A stretch of DNA of 11,208 bases from Caldilinea sp. (GTDB lineage Bacteria; Chloroflexota; Anaerolineae; Caldilineales; Caldilineaceae): positions 14,038 to 25,245 of the forward strand of contig JAPLGY010000204.1 in the NCBI GenBank assembly GCA_026389955.1, in the 5' to 3' direction. The notes below the pieces were generated by a model that was not told the origin of the DNA, made no database searches, and was given only the letters and a program-made list of their open reading frames with translations. Shown one piece after another: positions 1 to 7,241 of this stretch (position 1 is the stretch's first letter; every line of letters begins with the position of its first letter). The position numbers were made by a program, and so were the translations under genes.

Positions 1-1142
1 CCAGCCAGCGCCAGGCTGGCCGCTGCAGTACTCTCGTCGAACTGGGTCACCAACAGCTGCGGCTGGGTGTCCAGACGCACGGGAAACATCCCATGTTCTT
101 CCATCATCAAGATCACCCGCTCCAACCCGAGGCTGAAACCGCAGGCGGGGATCGACTGGCCGCTGAACATACCGACGAGGCCATCGTAGCGTCCCCCGCC
201 GCCGCCAGAGCCGCTGAAGCCCGGAAACTCGATTTCAAAGATCGGGCCGGTGTAATAGCTGAGCCCGCGCGCCAGGTAGGGGTCCACACGCAGGTGGGGG
301 GCCGCAGGTCCCTGCGCACTCAGCGCAACCACGGCGCGCAGGTCAGCCACGCCTTGACTGCCCAGCGCCGATTCTTTGAGCACCTCTTCCAGCCAGTCCA
401 GCAGCCCCTGGTCCGGGGCAGCAGAGAGGGTGCCCAACAGACGTTCGGCTGTCTCTGCCGCAACCCCGCGTGCTGCCAGCTCCTTGCGAACCCCATCCAT
501 GCCAATTTTGTCGAGCTTGTCGATAGCCACCAAGGCCGCACCTTCGTGGGCCGGCGGCACCCCGGCGATTTCCATCAACCCATGCAAGATCAGGCGGTGG
601 TTGAGGCGAATCTGGAAACGATCTCGCCCGACAAAACCCAGTTCTTGCAAGACTTCGGCGCCAGCAGCCAGCACCTCCGCCTCGACCGTCGGGCTCGTCG
701 AGCCGACAATGTCGACGTCGCACTGATAGAACTCTCGATAGCGTCCTTTGGCAGGGCGGTCCGCCCGATAGACCGGCTGGATCTGATAGCGTTTGAAAAA
801 GCGAGGCAGCTTGCTGCCGTATTCGGCGACCACCCGAGCCAGCGGCACCGTCAGGTCATAGCGCATCCCCGCATCGCTGACTCCATTTTCTGTCGGCGTC
901 TGCGCCAGCGCCTGTTCCAGTTTCTCGCCGCGCTTGAGCACACGAAAGATCAGCTGGTCACCTTCGTCTCCGTACTTGCCCAACAGCGTGCTCAGCCGCT
1001 CGAGGGTCGGTGTCTCCAACGGCTCAAAGCCGTAGCGTTGGTAGACCCGCCGGATGGTATTGACGACGTAATCGCGCCGCAATACATCCAACGGCAAAAA
1101 ATCACGCATGCCGCTCAGCGGCTCGGTATTGACTCGGCTCAT
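1..1142 (-). CDS. hisS: Histidyl-tRNA synthetase, 3' end cut by window edge
   Basis: Class IIa aminoacyl-tRNA synthetase that charges tRNA-His with histidine in the cytoplasm. The 380 codons visible read without interruption. Class II motif 2 is VYRADRPAKGRYREFYQ (about residues 124-140) followed by CDVDIVG. The histidine-binding 'HisA' stretch is RGLSYYTG (292-299), with Ser where many bacterial enzymes have Asp. Motif 3 is CGFSLGLERV (334-343). A glycine run, GSGGGGGRYDG, lies at about 311-321. Only the first 25 or so residues of the C-terminal anticodon-binding domain are inside the window. The ATG at 1142 is supported by a GGAGGG Shine-Dalgarno sequence at 1148-1153 (minus strand, 5-nt spacer). 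The gene lies 60 nt downstream of ald on the same strand, so the two may be co-transcribed. Identity is very secure; only the 3' end is unknown. Confidence 0.97.
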   Translation of the reverse strand, partial: MSRVNTEPLSGMRDFLPLDVLRRDYVVNTIRRVYQRYGFEPLETPTLERLSTLLGKYGDEGDQLIFRVLKRGEKLEQALAQTPTENGVSDAGMRYDLTVPLARVVAEYGSKLPRFFKRYQIQPVYRADRPAKGRYREFYQCDVDIVGSTSPTVEAEVLAAGAEVLQELGFVGRDRFQIRLNHRLILHGLMEIAGVPPAHEGAALVAIDKLDKIGMDGVRKELAARGVAAETAERLLGTLSAAPDQGLLDWLEEVLKESALGSQGVADLRAVVALSAQGPAAPHLRVDPYLARGLSYYTGPIFEIEFPGFSGSGGGGGRYDGLVGMFSGQSIPACGFSLGLERVILMMEEHGMFPVRLDTQPQLLVTQFDESTAAASLALA

Positions 1143-1162
1143 CGAATCCCTCCAACAAGATG

Positions 1163-1184
1163 GCCCCACCTTCTGCCATGGGGC
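1163..1184 (-). terminator. Small hairpin between ald and hisS, possible attenuator
   Basis: A GCCCCA/TGGGGC stem of 6 bp, extendable by G-U pairs, with a 10-nt loop lies in the 60-nt spacer between the ald stop and the hisS start. No clear T-run follows it on the minus strand. It is therefore a weak terminator at best and more likely a partial stop or mRNA end-stabilising structure. Low confidence. Confidence 0.3.
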
Positions 1185-1202
1185 TGTGTACAGGTCTCCA
1201 AT

Positions 1203-2315
1203 TCAAGCTGCCAGCAGTTCCTCTGGCTTGGTGTAGGGCAACGCAAACGATTCAGCGACCCCCTGGCAGGTGAGATATCCCTGGTAGGTGTTCAGCCCAT
1301 GCAACAGGGTCTGTTGCTGACGCACGGCGTTCAAACCTGCCCCGGCGATCTGCAGCACGTAGGGCAGGGTCTGGTTGTTGAGCGCGAACGTGCTGGTGCG
1401 CGGCACCGCACCGGGCATGTTGGCCACACAGTAGTGCAGCACGCCGTCGACCCGATAGGTCGGGTTGCTGTGTGTCGTCGGCCGTGTGGTCTCGATACAG
1501 CCCCCCTGGTCGACGGCCACATCGACGATCACCGCCCCTTCACGCATTCGGCCGATCAGGCTGCGTGTGACCAGATGGGGCGCACGCCCTCCTGGGATCA
1601 ACACCGCCCCGATCACCAGATCGGCGTCGTGGACGATCTCTTCGATATTGTATTCGTTGCTGGTGCGTGTGCACAGCCGCCCACCATACAGGTCATCCAA
1701 ATAGGTCAGCCGGTCATGGTGGATCTCCAACACGGTCACATGTGCGCCCATCCCGACTGCGATCTTGGCGGCGTTGCTGCCGACAGTGCCTCCGCCCAGC
1801 ACCGCCACATTGGCGGGCGCCACACCGGGCACCCCCCCCATCAAAATGCCGCGCCCGCCTTGTGGTTTTTCCAGATAGAAGGCACCGACCTGGGTTGCCA
1901 TTCGCCCGGCCACCTCGCTCATCGGCTGGAGCAGCGGCAGCTTGCCGTCGGCGGTCTGGACCGTCTCATAGGCGAGCGCCGTCACTTTGCGTTCCAACAA
2001 TACCTGAGTCAGCCGGAGGTCAGCGGCCAGATGCAGATAGGTGAAGAGGAGCAAGTCAGGCCTCAAACAGCGATATTCTGACTCGATCGGCTCTTTGACC
2101 TTGACCACCAGGTCCGCCGACCAGACGGTCACAGCTTCGGCCACGATCTCGGCGCCGGCGGCCAGGTATTCCTGGTCTGAGATGGCGCTGCCCACCCCTG
2201 CCCCGCTCTGCACCAGCACCCGGTGGCCACGCCGGGTCAACGCACGTACCGAGCCGGCCGTCAACCCGACCCGGCTTTCGTTGTCTTTGATCTCTTTTGG
2301 CACGCCAATCAGCAT
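1203..2315 (-). CDS. ald: Alanine dehydrogenase
   Basis: NAD-dependent alanine dehydrogenase (L-alanine + NAD+ + H2O to pyruvate + ammonium + NADH), a cytoplasmic enzyme linking alanine to central carbon and nitrogen metabolism. Its 370 aa match the family's usual length of about 370. The N-terminus MLIGVPKEIKDNESRVG is typical. Expected active-site residues are visible: Arg15, Lys74 (VKVKEP), His95 (YLHLA) and Asp269 (VDVAVDQGG). The Rossmann nucleotide-binding loop is VLGGGTVG (172-179). The C-terminal CQGVAESFALPY is also characteristic. The ATG at 2315 has an AAGGAG Shine-Dalgarno at 2321-2326 with a 5-nt spacer, so the longer open frame upstream, which runs into antisense sppA sequence, is not coding. 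It is transcribed divergently from sppA and hisS follows. No residue needed for catalysis is missing. Confidence 0.97.
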   Translation of the reverse strand: MLIGVPKEIKDNESRVGLTAGSVRALTRRGHRVLVQSGAGVGSAISDQEYLAAGAEIVAEAVTVWSADLVVKVKEPIESEYRCLRPDLLLFTYLHLAADLRLTQVLLERKVTALAYETVQTADGKLPLLQPMSEVAGRMATQVGAFYLEKPQGGRGILMGGVPGVAPANVAVLGGGTVGSNAAKIAVGMGAHVTVLEIHHDRLTYLDDLYGGRLCTRTSNEYNIEEIVHDADLVIGAVLIPGGRAPHLVTRSLIGRMREGAVIVDVAVDQGGCIETTRPTTHSNPTYRVDGVLHYCVANMPGAVPRTSTFALNNQTLPYVLQIAGAGLNAVRQQQTLLHGLNTYQGYLTCQGVAESFALPYTKPEELLAA

Positions 2316-2344
2316 GGGATCTCCTTTGCCGATATCTTCTGGGG

Positions 2345-2375
2345 GGAGGAGGGCTTCGCGTGCTGGCTCTCCTCC
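2345..2375 (-). promoter_or_regulatory. Hairpin in the ald 5' leader
   Basis: In the predicted ald leader, minus-strand GGAGGAG (2369-2375) pairs with CTCCTCC (2345-2351). The stem extends to about 11 bp including G-U pairs, with a 9-nt loop. The CTCCT part could instead pair with AGGAG of the ald ribosome site at 2321-2326, so two exclusive folds are possible. I do not recognise a known riboswitch class. The structure is visible in the sequence; a regulatory role is inference. Confidence 0.4.
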
Positions 2376-2391
2376 GTACGCTGTTTCGGAC

Positions 2392-2421
2392 AGTGTATCA
2401 GCGATGCGGTGACTCTGCCAA
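2392..2421 (-). promoter_or_regulatory. Promoter for ald (-hisS)
   Basis: Sigma70-type promoter on the minus strand: -35 TTGGCA (2416-2421), an 18-bp spacer, then extended -10 TGA-TACACT (TACACT at 2392-2397). Transcription would start near 2385, giving a leader of about 70 nt before the ald ATG. The leader would include the hairpin at 2345-2375. Confidence 0.6.
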
Positions 2422-2505
2422 GCCTGCAGCAAGTACAGATGGGTCCAGCGCTGCATGGCTGGCATCGGCTTTGCCAAAGTGGCCAATTGCATAGAAAATG
2501 GGACC

Positions 2506-2541
2506 ATGAGAACAGAAACCCAGGTCGGGCCTCCTCTGTGA
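2506..2541 (+). CDS. Possible 11-codon leader ORF coupled to sppA
   Basis: ATG at 2506 opens an 11-codon frame (MRTETQVGPPL) whose TGA at 2539-2541 overlaps the GTG chosen as sppA start (2538-2540), as GTGA. The sppA GTG has no good Shine-Dalgarno of its own, so re-initiation by terminating ribosomes would explain its translation. The tiny ORF also lacks a clear ribosome site and could be chance. No function is assigned. Confidence 0.25.
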   Translation: MRTETQVGPPL

Positions 2542-4298
2542 AGCGGGCGCTCGTCTGGCTGGCCCAGGTCTGGCAGTGGCTGTTTTGTGCGGCCACCAAT
2601 CTGCGACGTCGTCTGTTTTTTCGCCAGCTGCCCGACTATGTGGTCCTGACCCTCGACGGCCCCCTGCAGGAACGTGACCCCGAACAGCCCTGGTACTCTG
2701 GGTGGGTGCCGGGCTACCGGCAGCCCCAGAGTCTCGAGGGGCTGCACCATGCGCTGGAGCGGACCGCCGACGACCCCCGTGTGCAGGGGGTGTTGCTGCT
2801 CCTCAAAGGCGTCACGCTGAGCCTGGCCCAGGCACAAAGTCTGGCAACCCTCTTTGAACGTTTCCGGCAGCGCTCCAGGAGAAACGCACACCCCCCCCCC
2901 GCCCAGCGGATAGTCGTCTTGGTGGAAACGTGTTCTCCCAGTGCGCTGGTGGCGGCCAGCACAGCGGACCGGCTTTATCTGGTGCCGCAGGGCGAGTGGG
3001 ATCTGGTCGGGCTTCGGATGGCCCCTCTTTTTTTCAAAGAGACACTGGCTCGGCTGGGGATTGCGCTGCAGGTCGTGCGGGTCGCTCCGTGGAAAACCGC
3101 TGCGGACTCCTTGTTGTTCGAGGAGCTGACCGCCGAAGCACGTGCCCAGTCTGAATGGCTGCTGGACAGCCTGTACCAGGAGATCGTCGAACAGATCGGC
3201 CAGGGGCGTCGGCTGCCCGCCCACGTGGTGCGGGCGTGGATCGACCGTGCGCCGCTGACGGCCTCCGAAGCGCTGGCCGCCGGACTGGTCGACGCGCTGG
3301 CCTACGAAGACGAATTGCCGGTGCTGCTCGGCAGCCCGGAGAGCCCGGCGCGGCTCAAGCCGTACCGCCGCATCCAGCACCTGCTCTATCGTTTCCCGCA
3401 GCCACCCGCTGCGGGGGCCATCGGGGTGCTCTCACTGACCGGCTCCATCCTGACCGGGGAGAGTCGCTCGTTTCCTGCGGCGCTGCCCATCCTCGGCGAA
3501 CAGACGCTGGGCAGCACGACTGCCCAGCAGCTGGTGCGGGCAGCTCGCCAGGAGAGCCGGCTGACAGCGGTGATTGTCCACATCGATTCTCCGGGCGGTT
3601 CTGCGCTGGCCAGCGACCTGATCTGGCGCGAACTCGCTCTGCTCAACGCCGAAAAACCGGTCATCGTCTATATGGGGGATGTGGCCGCCAGCGGCGGCTA
3701 TTACCTGGCTGTGGCAGGCCGCAAAATCGTCGCTCAGCGTGCCACGTTGACCGGCAGCATCGGCGTGATCGCAGCCAAAGCCAACCTGAGCGACGCCTTT
3801 GCCCGGTTCGGTGCCCGTCGCGACGAGGTGCGGCGGGGAACCCATGCCGGTATTTACGGCGACACCACTGCCTGGCAAGGCGATCTGCTGGAACGGATCG
3901 AACAGAGCGTCCACCATACGTACACAACCTTCCAGGCCCGGGTGCTTGCCGGCCGACAGCTCTCCCCCGACCAGCTCTCGCTGCTGGCTGGGGGGCGGGT
4001 CTGGACAGGGGTGCAGGCGTTGCAGCATGGGCTGGTCGACGCGCTGGGTGATTTCACAGAGGCCGTGGCGGTTGCCCTCTCGGAAGCCGGCTTGCCTGCC
4101 GGCAGCCGCTGTGACCTGATCCCCGTCACCCTCCCTTCCCGTTGGCAGCCGCCGCAGCCAGCAGCGTGGTTGGGCGGCCCGTTGGGTCGGCAAACCGCCG
4201 ATCTGGCCACCTTTCTTTTGGAAGGCGAGCTCGTCAGACAGCTCGAACGCGAACAGCTCTGGTTGCTGGCCCCGTCTCGCATCACGCTCGAATTGTGA
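2538..4298 (+). CDS. sppA: Signal peptide peptidase SppA, long form (family S49)
   Basis: Membrane-associated serine protease that degrades signal peptides left after protein export. The 586-aa product has the duplicated S49 layout of the long (67 kDa, E. coli-like) form: an N-terminal domain at about 60-255 and a C-terminal domain at about 295-520. The Ser/Lys dyad is intact: Lys186 in VAPWKTAAD, matching the YKSA lysine of E. coli, and Ser385 in DVAASGGYYLA. The further signature HIDSPGGSALASD sits at 349-360. A hydrophobic stretch at residues 4-21 after KR may act as an N-terminal anchor. The start is the least certain part: GTG 2538 fits the protein, TTG 2487 is the alternative, and neither has a strong ribosome site. 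A run of ten C at 2891-2900 lies inside the gene, with the frame intact on both sides. It is divergent from ald and the aminotransferase-like gene follows after 91 nt. Confidence 0.93.
   Translation: MKRALVWLAQVWQWLFCAATNLRRRLFFRQLPDYVVLTLDGPLQERDPEQPWYSGWVPGYRQPQSLEGLHHALERTADDPRVQGVLLLLKGVTLSLAQAQSLATLFERFRQRSRRNAHPPPAQRIVVLVETCSPSALVAASTADRLYLVPQGEWDLVGLRMAPLFFKETLARLGIALQVVRVAPWKTAADSLLFEELTAEARAQSEWLLDSLYQEIVEQIGQGRRLPAHVVRAWIDRAPLTASEALAAGLVDALAYEDELPVLLGSPESPARLKPYRRIQHLLYRFPQPPAAGAIGVLSLTGSILTGESRSFPAALPILGEQTLGSTTAQQLVRAARQESRLTAVIVHIDSPGGSALASDLIWRELALLNAEKPVIVYMGDVAASGGYYLAVAGRKIVAQRATLTGSIGVIAAKANLSDAFARFGARRDEVRRGTHAGIYGDTTAWQGDLLERIEQSVHHTYTTFQARVLAGRQLSPDQLSLLAGGRVWTGVQALQHGLVDALGDFTEAVAVALSEAGLPAGSRCDLIPVTLPSRWQPPQPAAWLGGPLGRQTADLATFLLEGELVRQLEREQLWLLAPSRITLEL
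2891..2900 (+). repeat. C10 homopolymer inside sppA
   Basis: Ten consecutive C within the sppA coding region, encoding the linker NAHPPPAQR at about residues 116-124. A one-base slip would truncate SppA shortly after. It is slippage-prone in replication and in sequencing; the frame is open as given. Confidence 0.9.
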
Positions 4299-4389
4299 GA
4301 TTCCGCCAGGGTCGAACCCCGGCAAAGGCTGTGCCCGTCCTGTCGCTCTTGTATTTGGATCGCACGAATCCGCAAAGGAGAAACCAGCC

Positions 4390-5631
4390 ATGCTCGACCT
4401 CTCTGCAGTACGCCAGCAATTTCCTGCGTTCGCCGAACGCTATGAAGGGGCTCCGGCCGTTTTTTTCGACAACCCTGGCGGTACCCAGGTGCATGCATCG
4501 GTGGTCAAAGCCATGAGCGACTATCTGACCCGGTGCAACGCCAACACGCACGGTGTCTTCGCCACCAGCCGGCTGAGCGATGCACGGATTGACGCGGCGC
4601 GCGCCGCCGCCGCCGACCTGCTGGGCGCAACGGCTGAGGAAATTGTCTTTGGCAACAACATGACGTCGCTGACCTTTATGCTCAGCCGTTCGCTGGCCGC
4701 CGAGTTTGGCCCAGACGACGAGATCGTCGTGACGCGTCTGGACCACGACGCCAATGTCTGGCCTTGGGTGATGATGGCCGAAGACACCGGAGCCCGCGTG
4801 CGCTGGGCAGAGGTCGATCTGGAAAGCTGCACGTTGGACATGGCCCACCTGCAGTCGCTGATCAACGAGCGAACCCGCCTGGTCGCTGTCGGCTACGCCA
4901 GCAATGCAGTCGGCACCCTCAACGATGTCCGCACCATCGTCGGCTGGGCCAAAGCAGCAGGCGCCTACTCTTTCATCGACGCCGTCCAGTACGCCCCGCA
5001 TGGCCTGATCGATGTCCAGGCGCTGGACTGTGATTTTCTTGCCTGCAGCGCGTACAAATTTTTTGGCCCCCATGTCGGGCTTCTCTACGGCAAACGAGCC
5101 CATCTCGAGCGCTTGCGCGCCTACCGGGTACGGCCCGCCGGCGACGAGCTGCCCGGGAAATGGGAGACAGGCACCAAGAACCACGAAGGGATCGCAGGCA
5201 CAGGTGCGGCGATCGACTATCTCGCCAGCCTCGGGGCCACCTATGGCACCGCCTCGCCCACCGACCCCCGGCGTGTCCGGCTGGCGGCCGCCTGGGAGGT
5301 GATCGGGGCCCACGAGTCCCAGCTGCTCGACCGTCTGATCACAGGGCTCAAGGCCATCCCCAAAGTCCGAATCTATGGGATCACCGACCGGGCCGACTGG
5401 CACCGGCGCATGGCGACCGTCTCCATCCGCAAGGAGGGGTTGACCCCCAGCGAACTGGCCAGCACGCTGGCCAGCCAGAACATCTTTGTCTGGAACGGCA
5501 ATTTCTATGCGGTCTCGATCAGCCACCAGCTGGGGGTCGAACAAAGCGGGGGCATGGTCCGCATTGGCCTGGCTCACTACAACACCCTTGCCGAGGTAGA
5601 CCGCGCTCTGGCCGTGATCGATCGCGCCTGA
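4390..5631 (+). CDS. PLP-dependent class V aminotransferase, cysteine desulfurase-like, without catalytic Cys
   Basis: A 413-aa fold-type I PLP enzyme of the class V aminotransferase/cysteine desulfurase superfamily, closest in appearance to the VC1184-type subfamily (TIGR01976). Family hallmarks are FFDNPGGTQ (25-33), Asn90 in GNNMTS, His119 in RLDHDAN, Asp197 and Gln200 in IDAVQYAPHG, the PLP lysine Lys223 in CSAYKFFGPHVG, and Arg391 in VRIGLAHYNT for the substrate carboxylate. Where SufS-type desulfurases have the persulfide-forming Cys (the HHCA region), this protein has WNGNFYA (368-374), with Tyr at the expected place. Sulfur transfer by the usual mechanism is therefore doubtful, and the substrate is unknown. 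No SufE, SufU or other Fe-S gene is adjacent. The ATG at 4390 has AAAGGAG at 4374-4380. It probably shares a transcript with sppA, since no separate promoter is evident in the 91-nt gap, and it is convergent with the phosphoesterase gene. Confidence 0.88.
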   Translation: MLDLSAVRQQFPAFAERYEGAPAVFFDNPGGTQVHASVVKAMSDYLTRCNANTHGVFATSRLSDARIDAARAAAADLLGATAEEIVFGNNMTSLTFMLSRSLAAEFGPDDEIVVTRLDHDANVWPWVMMAEDTGARVRWAEVDLESCTLDMAHLQSLINERTRLVAVGYASNAVGTLNDVRTIVGWAKAAGAYSFIDAVQYAPHGLIDVQALDCDFLACSAYKFFGPHVGLLYGKRAHLERLRAYRVRPAGDELPGKWETGTKNHEGIAGTGAAIDYLASLGATYGTASPTDPRRVRLAAAWEVIGAHESQLLDRLITGLKAIPKVRIYGITDRADWHRRMATVSIRKEGLTPSELASTLASQNIFVWNGNFYAVSISHQLGVEQSGGMVRIGLAHYNTLAEVDRALAVIDRA

Positions 5632-5654
5632 CCGTTCGGTGTACCGTCGCAGCT

Positions 5655-6149
5655 TCAGACCGACATAGGTGTCACTGCACCGCTGACCGTGTCGTAGATC
5701 GCCCAGGCAGGCGCCCCCTGCAACCCGAGCAGTTCGCCCGGGTTGAGCAGCCAGCCCCTGCCCACCCTCTCCAGCAGGGGCGTGTGGTCGTGGCCGTAGC
5801 AGACCAGGTCCAATTGGCCTGACTGGACGATCCGCCGTGCCGGCTCTGGATAGTGGATCAGCGCGATCTGCCGCCCGGCAATCTCCAGCTCTGCGTACAT
5901 GCCGTGCAGCGTGATCTGTGGAAAGCGTGCGGCGACGCTCTGCAAAAGACGGCCGTCTCCGTCGTTGTTGCCGAACACCACGTGCACTGCGCCGGCAAAC
6001 TGTTCGCCGATCTGTTTGAGCATGAAAGGGGCACAGAGATCCCCGCAGTGCAGCAACACGGCAGCGCCGGCTGCGTTTGCTGCCGCCAGCGCACTGCGCA
6101 AAGTGGCCATCTGGTCGTGGCTGTCCGAAAAAATTGCTATCTTGGTCAT
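5655..6149 (-). CDS. Metallophosphoesterase, YfcE/MJ0936 type
   Basis: A small (164 aa) calcineurin-like phosphoesterase using two metal ions to hydrolyse phosphodiesters or phosphomonoesters. The metal-binding motifs appear in order: Asp9-x-His11 (FSDSHDQ), Asp37 (HCGDLC), Asn61 (GNNDGD), His99 (LIHYPEP) and the closing Gly119-His120-x-His122 (YGHDH). LNPGE (135-139) is typical of this family. Length agrees with YfcE/MJ0936 proteins (about 165-185 aa). The physiological substrate is not predictable. The ATG at 6149 has GAGGA (minus strand, 6154-6158) with a 4-nt spacer. The open frame extends far upstream, but that extension is antisense to the LysM lipoprotein gene and not family-like. It is convergent with the PLP enzyme (23-nt gap) and divergent from the LysM gene. 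Confidence 0.92.
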   Translation of the reverse strand: MTKIAIFSDSHDQMATLRSALAAANAAGAAVLLHCGDLCAPFMLKQIGEQFAGAVHVVFGNNDGDGRLLQSVAARFPQITLHGMYAELEIAGRQIALIHYPEPARRIVQSGQLDLVCYGHDHTPLLERVGRGWLLNPGELLGLQGAPAWAIYDTVSGAVTPMSV

Positions 6150-6182
6150 CGTGTCCTCACTTCGTAGCTCTCTTTGGCCATA

Positions 6183-6191
6183 TGCTATACT
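6183..6191 (+). promoter_or_regulatory. Extended -10 promoter for LysM lipoprotein, near-leaderless
   Basis: TGC-TATACT (TATACT at 6186-6191) is a good extended -10 element; no convincing -35 lies 16-18 bp upstream. A start about 7 nt downstream falls at roughly 6198, just before the ATG at 6201, implying an almost leaderless mRNA. This fits the lack of a Shine-Dalgarno before the ATG. It overlaps the promoter proposed for the divergent gene. Confidence 0.5.
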
Positions 6192-6212
6192 CCAGTCTAT
6201 ATGGTTGCACAA
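6184..6212 (-). promoter_or_regulatory. Divergent promoter for the metallophosphoesterase gene
   Basis: On the minus strand TTGTGC (6207-6212) and TATAGC (6184-6189) are separated by 17 bp. The -10 is only partly consensus. Transcription would begin near 6177, about 28 nt upstream of the ATG at 6149. The element occupies the same bases as the plus-strand extended -10, so the two polymerases would compete. Confidence 0.4.
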
Positions 6213-7217
6213 CAAATGCCAAGCAGACCTCAGCGCCTCTTCATCTGGTTTTGGGGGATCGTGGCCAGCCTTTGGCTGGCTGGCTGCGGTCAAATCATCA
6301 CCCTCTCCCCGACACCGACAGCGCCGCCGACGCCGACGGTGGAGATTGTCGTCGCAACCTTGCAGCCAACCTCGACCCCAGCCCCCTACACGCCGGAACC
6401 CACCCCCACTTCGACCGTCACGCCTACCCCGGTTGTCCATCTGATCCAGGCGGGTGAGACGTTGCTGTCGGTGGCCGTCCGCTACGATGTCAGCGTCTCT
6501 GCGCTCCAGGAGGCCAACGGGATTCTGGACCCGCGTCTGCTCCAACTCGGGCAAGAGTTGATCATCCCCCGCCAGGAAGAATTGGAGGCTGCACAGGCAA
6601 CGACCCTGACCCCGACCCCCACCCCTTTGGCCATTTCGATCGAAAATGTCAATTTCAACGAGACGACGATCGGCGGGCTCGCAGTGTTGGGGGAGGTCTG
6701 GAACAACACCGGCCAGCCGTTGGAACAGGTGCGGGTCGGGGTGACCTTGATCGACGACAACGGGCAGGACGTCGCCCGGGCAGAAGGGCCCGTTGCGCTG
6801 GATCTGGTCGACGCCGACGAAAGGGCCCCTTTTGCCGTACTTTTCGGGGAACAGCCGGGAAAATTTGCGCGCTACCAGCTGTACGCACTGCGTGCGGTGC
6901 CCGCCTATATCGGCAGTTACTACCGCGATCTGGAGGTGACCGAGCTTGACTTTCTCAGCGAAGGCTATGCGTCGATCACAGTCACTGGCCGGGTCAGAAA
7001 CATCGGCCCCGAGGAGGCGGTCCAGGTGTGGGTCGTGTTGACCGCCTACGACGCGCTGGGGCGGGTGGTCGCTACCCGCAAAGTCGAGCCCGACCACAAC
7101 GTCGTTCCGCGCGGCGGGGAATCCACTTTTGCAGCGGCCCTGGCACCCGCAGGAGGACCTGTCACCCGGGTGGTGGCCGCGGCCCAAGGCCGTCGAATTT
7201 CTGCGGCCGGCCCCTGA
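6201..7217 (+). CDS. LysM-domain lipoprotein with Thr/Pro linker and two FxLYD-like beta domains
   Basis: A predicted exported lipoprotein of 338 aa. Residues 12-28 form a hydrophobic signal segment ending in lipobox LAGC, with Cys29 as the acylated residue. A Thr/Pro-rich linker (about 36-77) follows, then one LysM domain (about 79-124, HLIQAGETLLSVAVRYDVS and QLGQELIIP), which in this family binds peptidoglycan or related N-acetylglucosamine glycans. After a second short TPTPTP linker come two beta-rich segments with the look of FxLYD domains: about 147-230, containing VLGEVWNNTGQPLEQVRV, and about 255-330, containing VTGRVRNIGPEEAVQVWVVL. No catalytic residues are evident; a structural or envelope-attachment role is inferred. 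ATG 6201 is preferred to TTG 6174, which would lie upstream of the promoter, and to ATG 6216. No Shine-Dalgarno precedes it. It is monocistronic by context, with a promoter upstream of the next gene. Confidence 0.85.
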   Translation: MVAQQMPSRPQRLFIWFWGIVASLWLAGCGQIITLSPTPTAPPTPTVEIVVATLQPTSTPAPYTPEPTPTSTVTPTPVVHLIQAGETLLSVAVRYDVSVSALQEANGILDPRLLQLGQELIIPRQEELEAAQATTLTPTPTPLAISIENVNFNETTIGGLAVLGEVWNNTGQPLEQVRVGVTLIDDNGQDVARAEGPVALDLVDADERAPFAVLFGEQPGKFARYQLYALRAVPAYIGSYYRDLEVTELDFLSEGYASITVTGRVRNIGPEEAVQVWVVLTAYDALGRVVATRKVEPDHNVVPRGGESTFAAALAPAGGPVTRVVAAAQGRRISAAGP

Positions 7218-7241
7218 ACGCCACCGCCCTCTGACGTGCGA

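Noticed and set aside
93..2081. Plus-strand open frame of 662 codons across hisS and ald
   Set aside because: It is antisense to two unmistakable genes with intact motifs. Its composition (rich in His, Gln, Arg and Pro) and absence of recognisable domains are typical of a GC-rich shadow frame.
2316..3380. Minus-strand extension of the ald frame by about 355 codons
   Set aside because: It is antisense to sppA. The ATG at 2315 has an ideal ribosome site and gives exactly the family length.
4306..4322. tRNA T-arm-like sequence CCAGGGTCGAACCCCGG after sppA, considered as a tRNA or att-site remnant
   Set aside because: No D-arm, anticodon arm or matching acceptor half lies nearby on either strand, the stem is irregular for a T-arm, and no integrase or phage gene is present.
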